A stretch of DNA of 5,751 nucleotides, taken from contig CAAEDX010000055.1 in the NCBI GenBank assembly GCA_900754715.1, forward strand, positions 1-5,751. Reading direction: 5' to 3'. This DNA is from Erysipelotrichaceae bacterium. GTDB lineage: Bacteria > Bacillota_I > Bacilli_A > Erysipelotrichales > Erysipelotrichaceae. The notes beneath the pieces were generated by a model, which had not been told where the DNA came from, did no database searches, and saw only the letters and a program-made list of their open reading frames with translations. Both the position numbers and the translations under genes were made by a program. Each line of letters begins with the position of its first letter. Within the stretch, counting starts at the first letter, position 1. Positions 5,539 to 5,751 of the stretch are shown here, piece by piece.

Positions 5539-5751
5539 ATGACGTCTTACGTCGTTTGAGGCGCAATATCGCGACGCAGACCAGGATGCCGCACAAGGCG
5601 CCGATGCTGTCCAGGAACACATCGCTGAGCTGTCCGCTCCGCCCGGAAACGGCAAGCTGATGCAGCTCATCGCTGCAGGCATAAAGGATGCAGATGACCA
5701 AGGACCACTGTGGTCTTTTGATGTTGGCGCTATGCAGCGTCATATACGCAC
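5537..5751 (-). CDS. VanZ-family membrane protein, 5' end cut by window edge
   Basis: About 70 C-terminal residues are visible. The family signature is clear: YACSDELHQLAVSGRSG followed by DVFLDSIGALCGI, matching the usual SDExHQ, (P)GRxG and DVxxDxxGxxxG pattern. The tail is a hydrophobic helix (about 19 residues) ending in a basic LKRRKTS. VanZ family proteins are small integral membrane proteins; VanZ itself gives low-level teicoplanin resistance in the vanA cluster, but most homologues have unknown roles. The frame stays open to the right edge; an internal ATG at 5743 would give only 68 residues and omit the first half of a usual VanZ, so the true start is probably outside. It converges on the Na/Pi cotransporter gene and ends in the terminator at 5501-5538. 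Confidence 0.85.
   Translation of the reverse strand, partial: AYMTLHSANIKRPQWSLVICILYACSDELHQLAVSGRSGQLSDVFLDSIGALCGILVCVAILRLKRRKTS

Noticed and set aside
5447..5542. 31-codon plus-strand ORF, hydrophobic (starts MKFIPLMIFIQF), inside the candidate small RNA
   Set aside because: The only Shine-Dalgarno-like AAGGA is 16 nt upstream and paired in hairpin 1, and the reading frame runs through the whole terminator stem. A small hydrophobic peptide is not excluded but is not supported.

Overview
The window looks like chromosomal DNA of a mid-GC Bacillota (Firmicute). The coding DNA is GC-rich and the intergenic DNA AT-rich, ribosome binding sites are of the AGGAG type, and a TTTACA repeat array resembles the Gram-positive PhoP box. 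The cell-wall enzymes recall gut Erysipelotrichaceae or Clostridium innocuum-like bacteria. That placement is from memory and is not proven.

Left part (1-3413, minus strand): a tight peptidoglycan-precursor operon in the order murF, D-Ala-D-X ligase, alanine racemase, read right to left with overlapping ends (8 bp and 14 bp). The racemase makes the D-amino acid, the ligase makes the dipeptide, and MurF attaches it to UDP-MurNAc-tripeptide. The ligase is closer by eye to VanC/VanE/VanG D-Ala-D-Ser ligases than to the usual Ddl. The racemase has a segment that recalls VanT racemase domains. A D-Ser-terminated wall precursor, and so low vancomycin affinity, is therefore a real possibility. The racemase runs off the left edge, and the residue that best separates Ala from Ser racemases lies outside the window. 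Two strong inverted repeats flank the racemase start codon.

Middle (3414-3686): a divergent intergenic region of about 270 bp. It holds an extended -10 promoter for the murF operon and, facing right, a -10 element preceded by an array of YTTACA hexamers (candidate Pho boxes).

Right part: a Na/Pi cotransporter with a C-terminal PhoU-like domain (3687-5315, plus strand) ends in a UUCG-loop terminator that overlaps its stop codon. From the right edge a partial VanZ-family membrane protein gene (minus strand) converges on it. The 220 bp between them holds a promoter-like element, two hairpins and a strong bidirectional terminator, with three exposed CCCCU motifs. Together these look like an undescribed small RNA of about 115 nt on the plus strand. 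This candidate and the D-Ser-type ligase operon are the two observations most worth testing.
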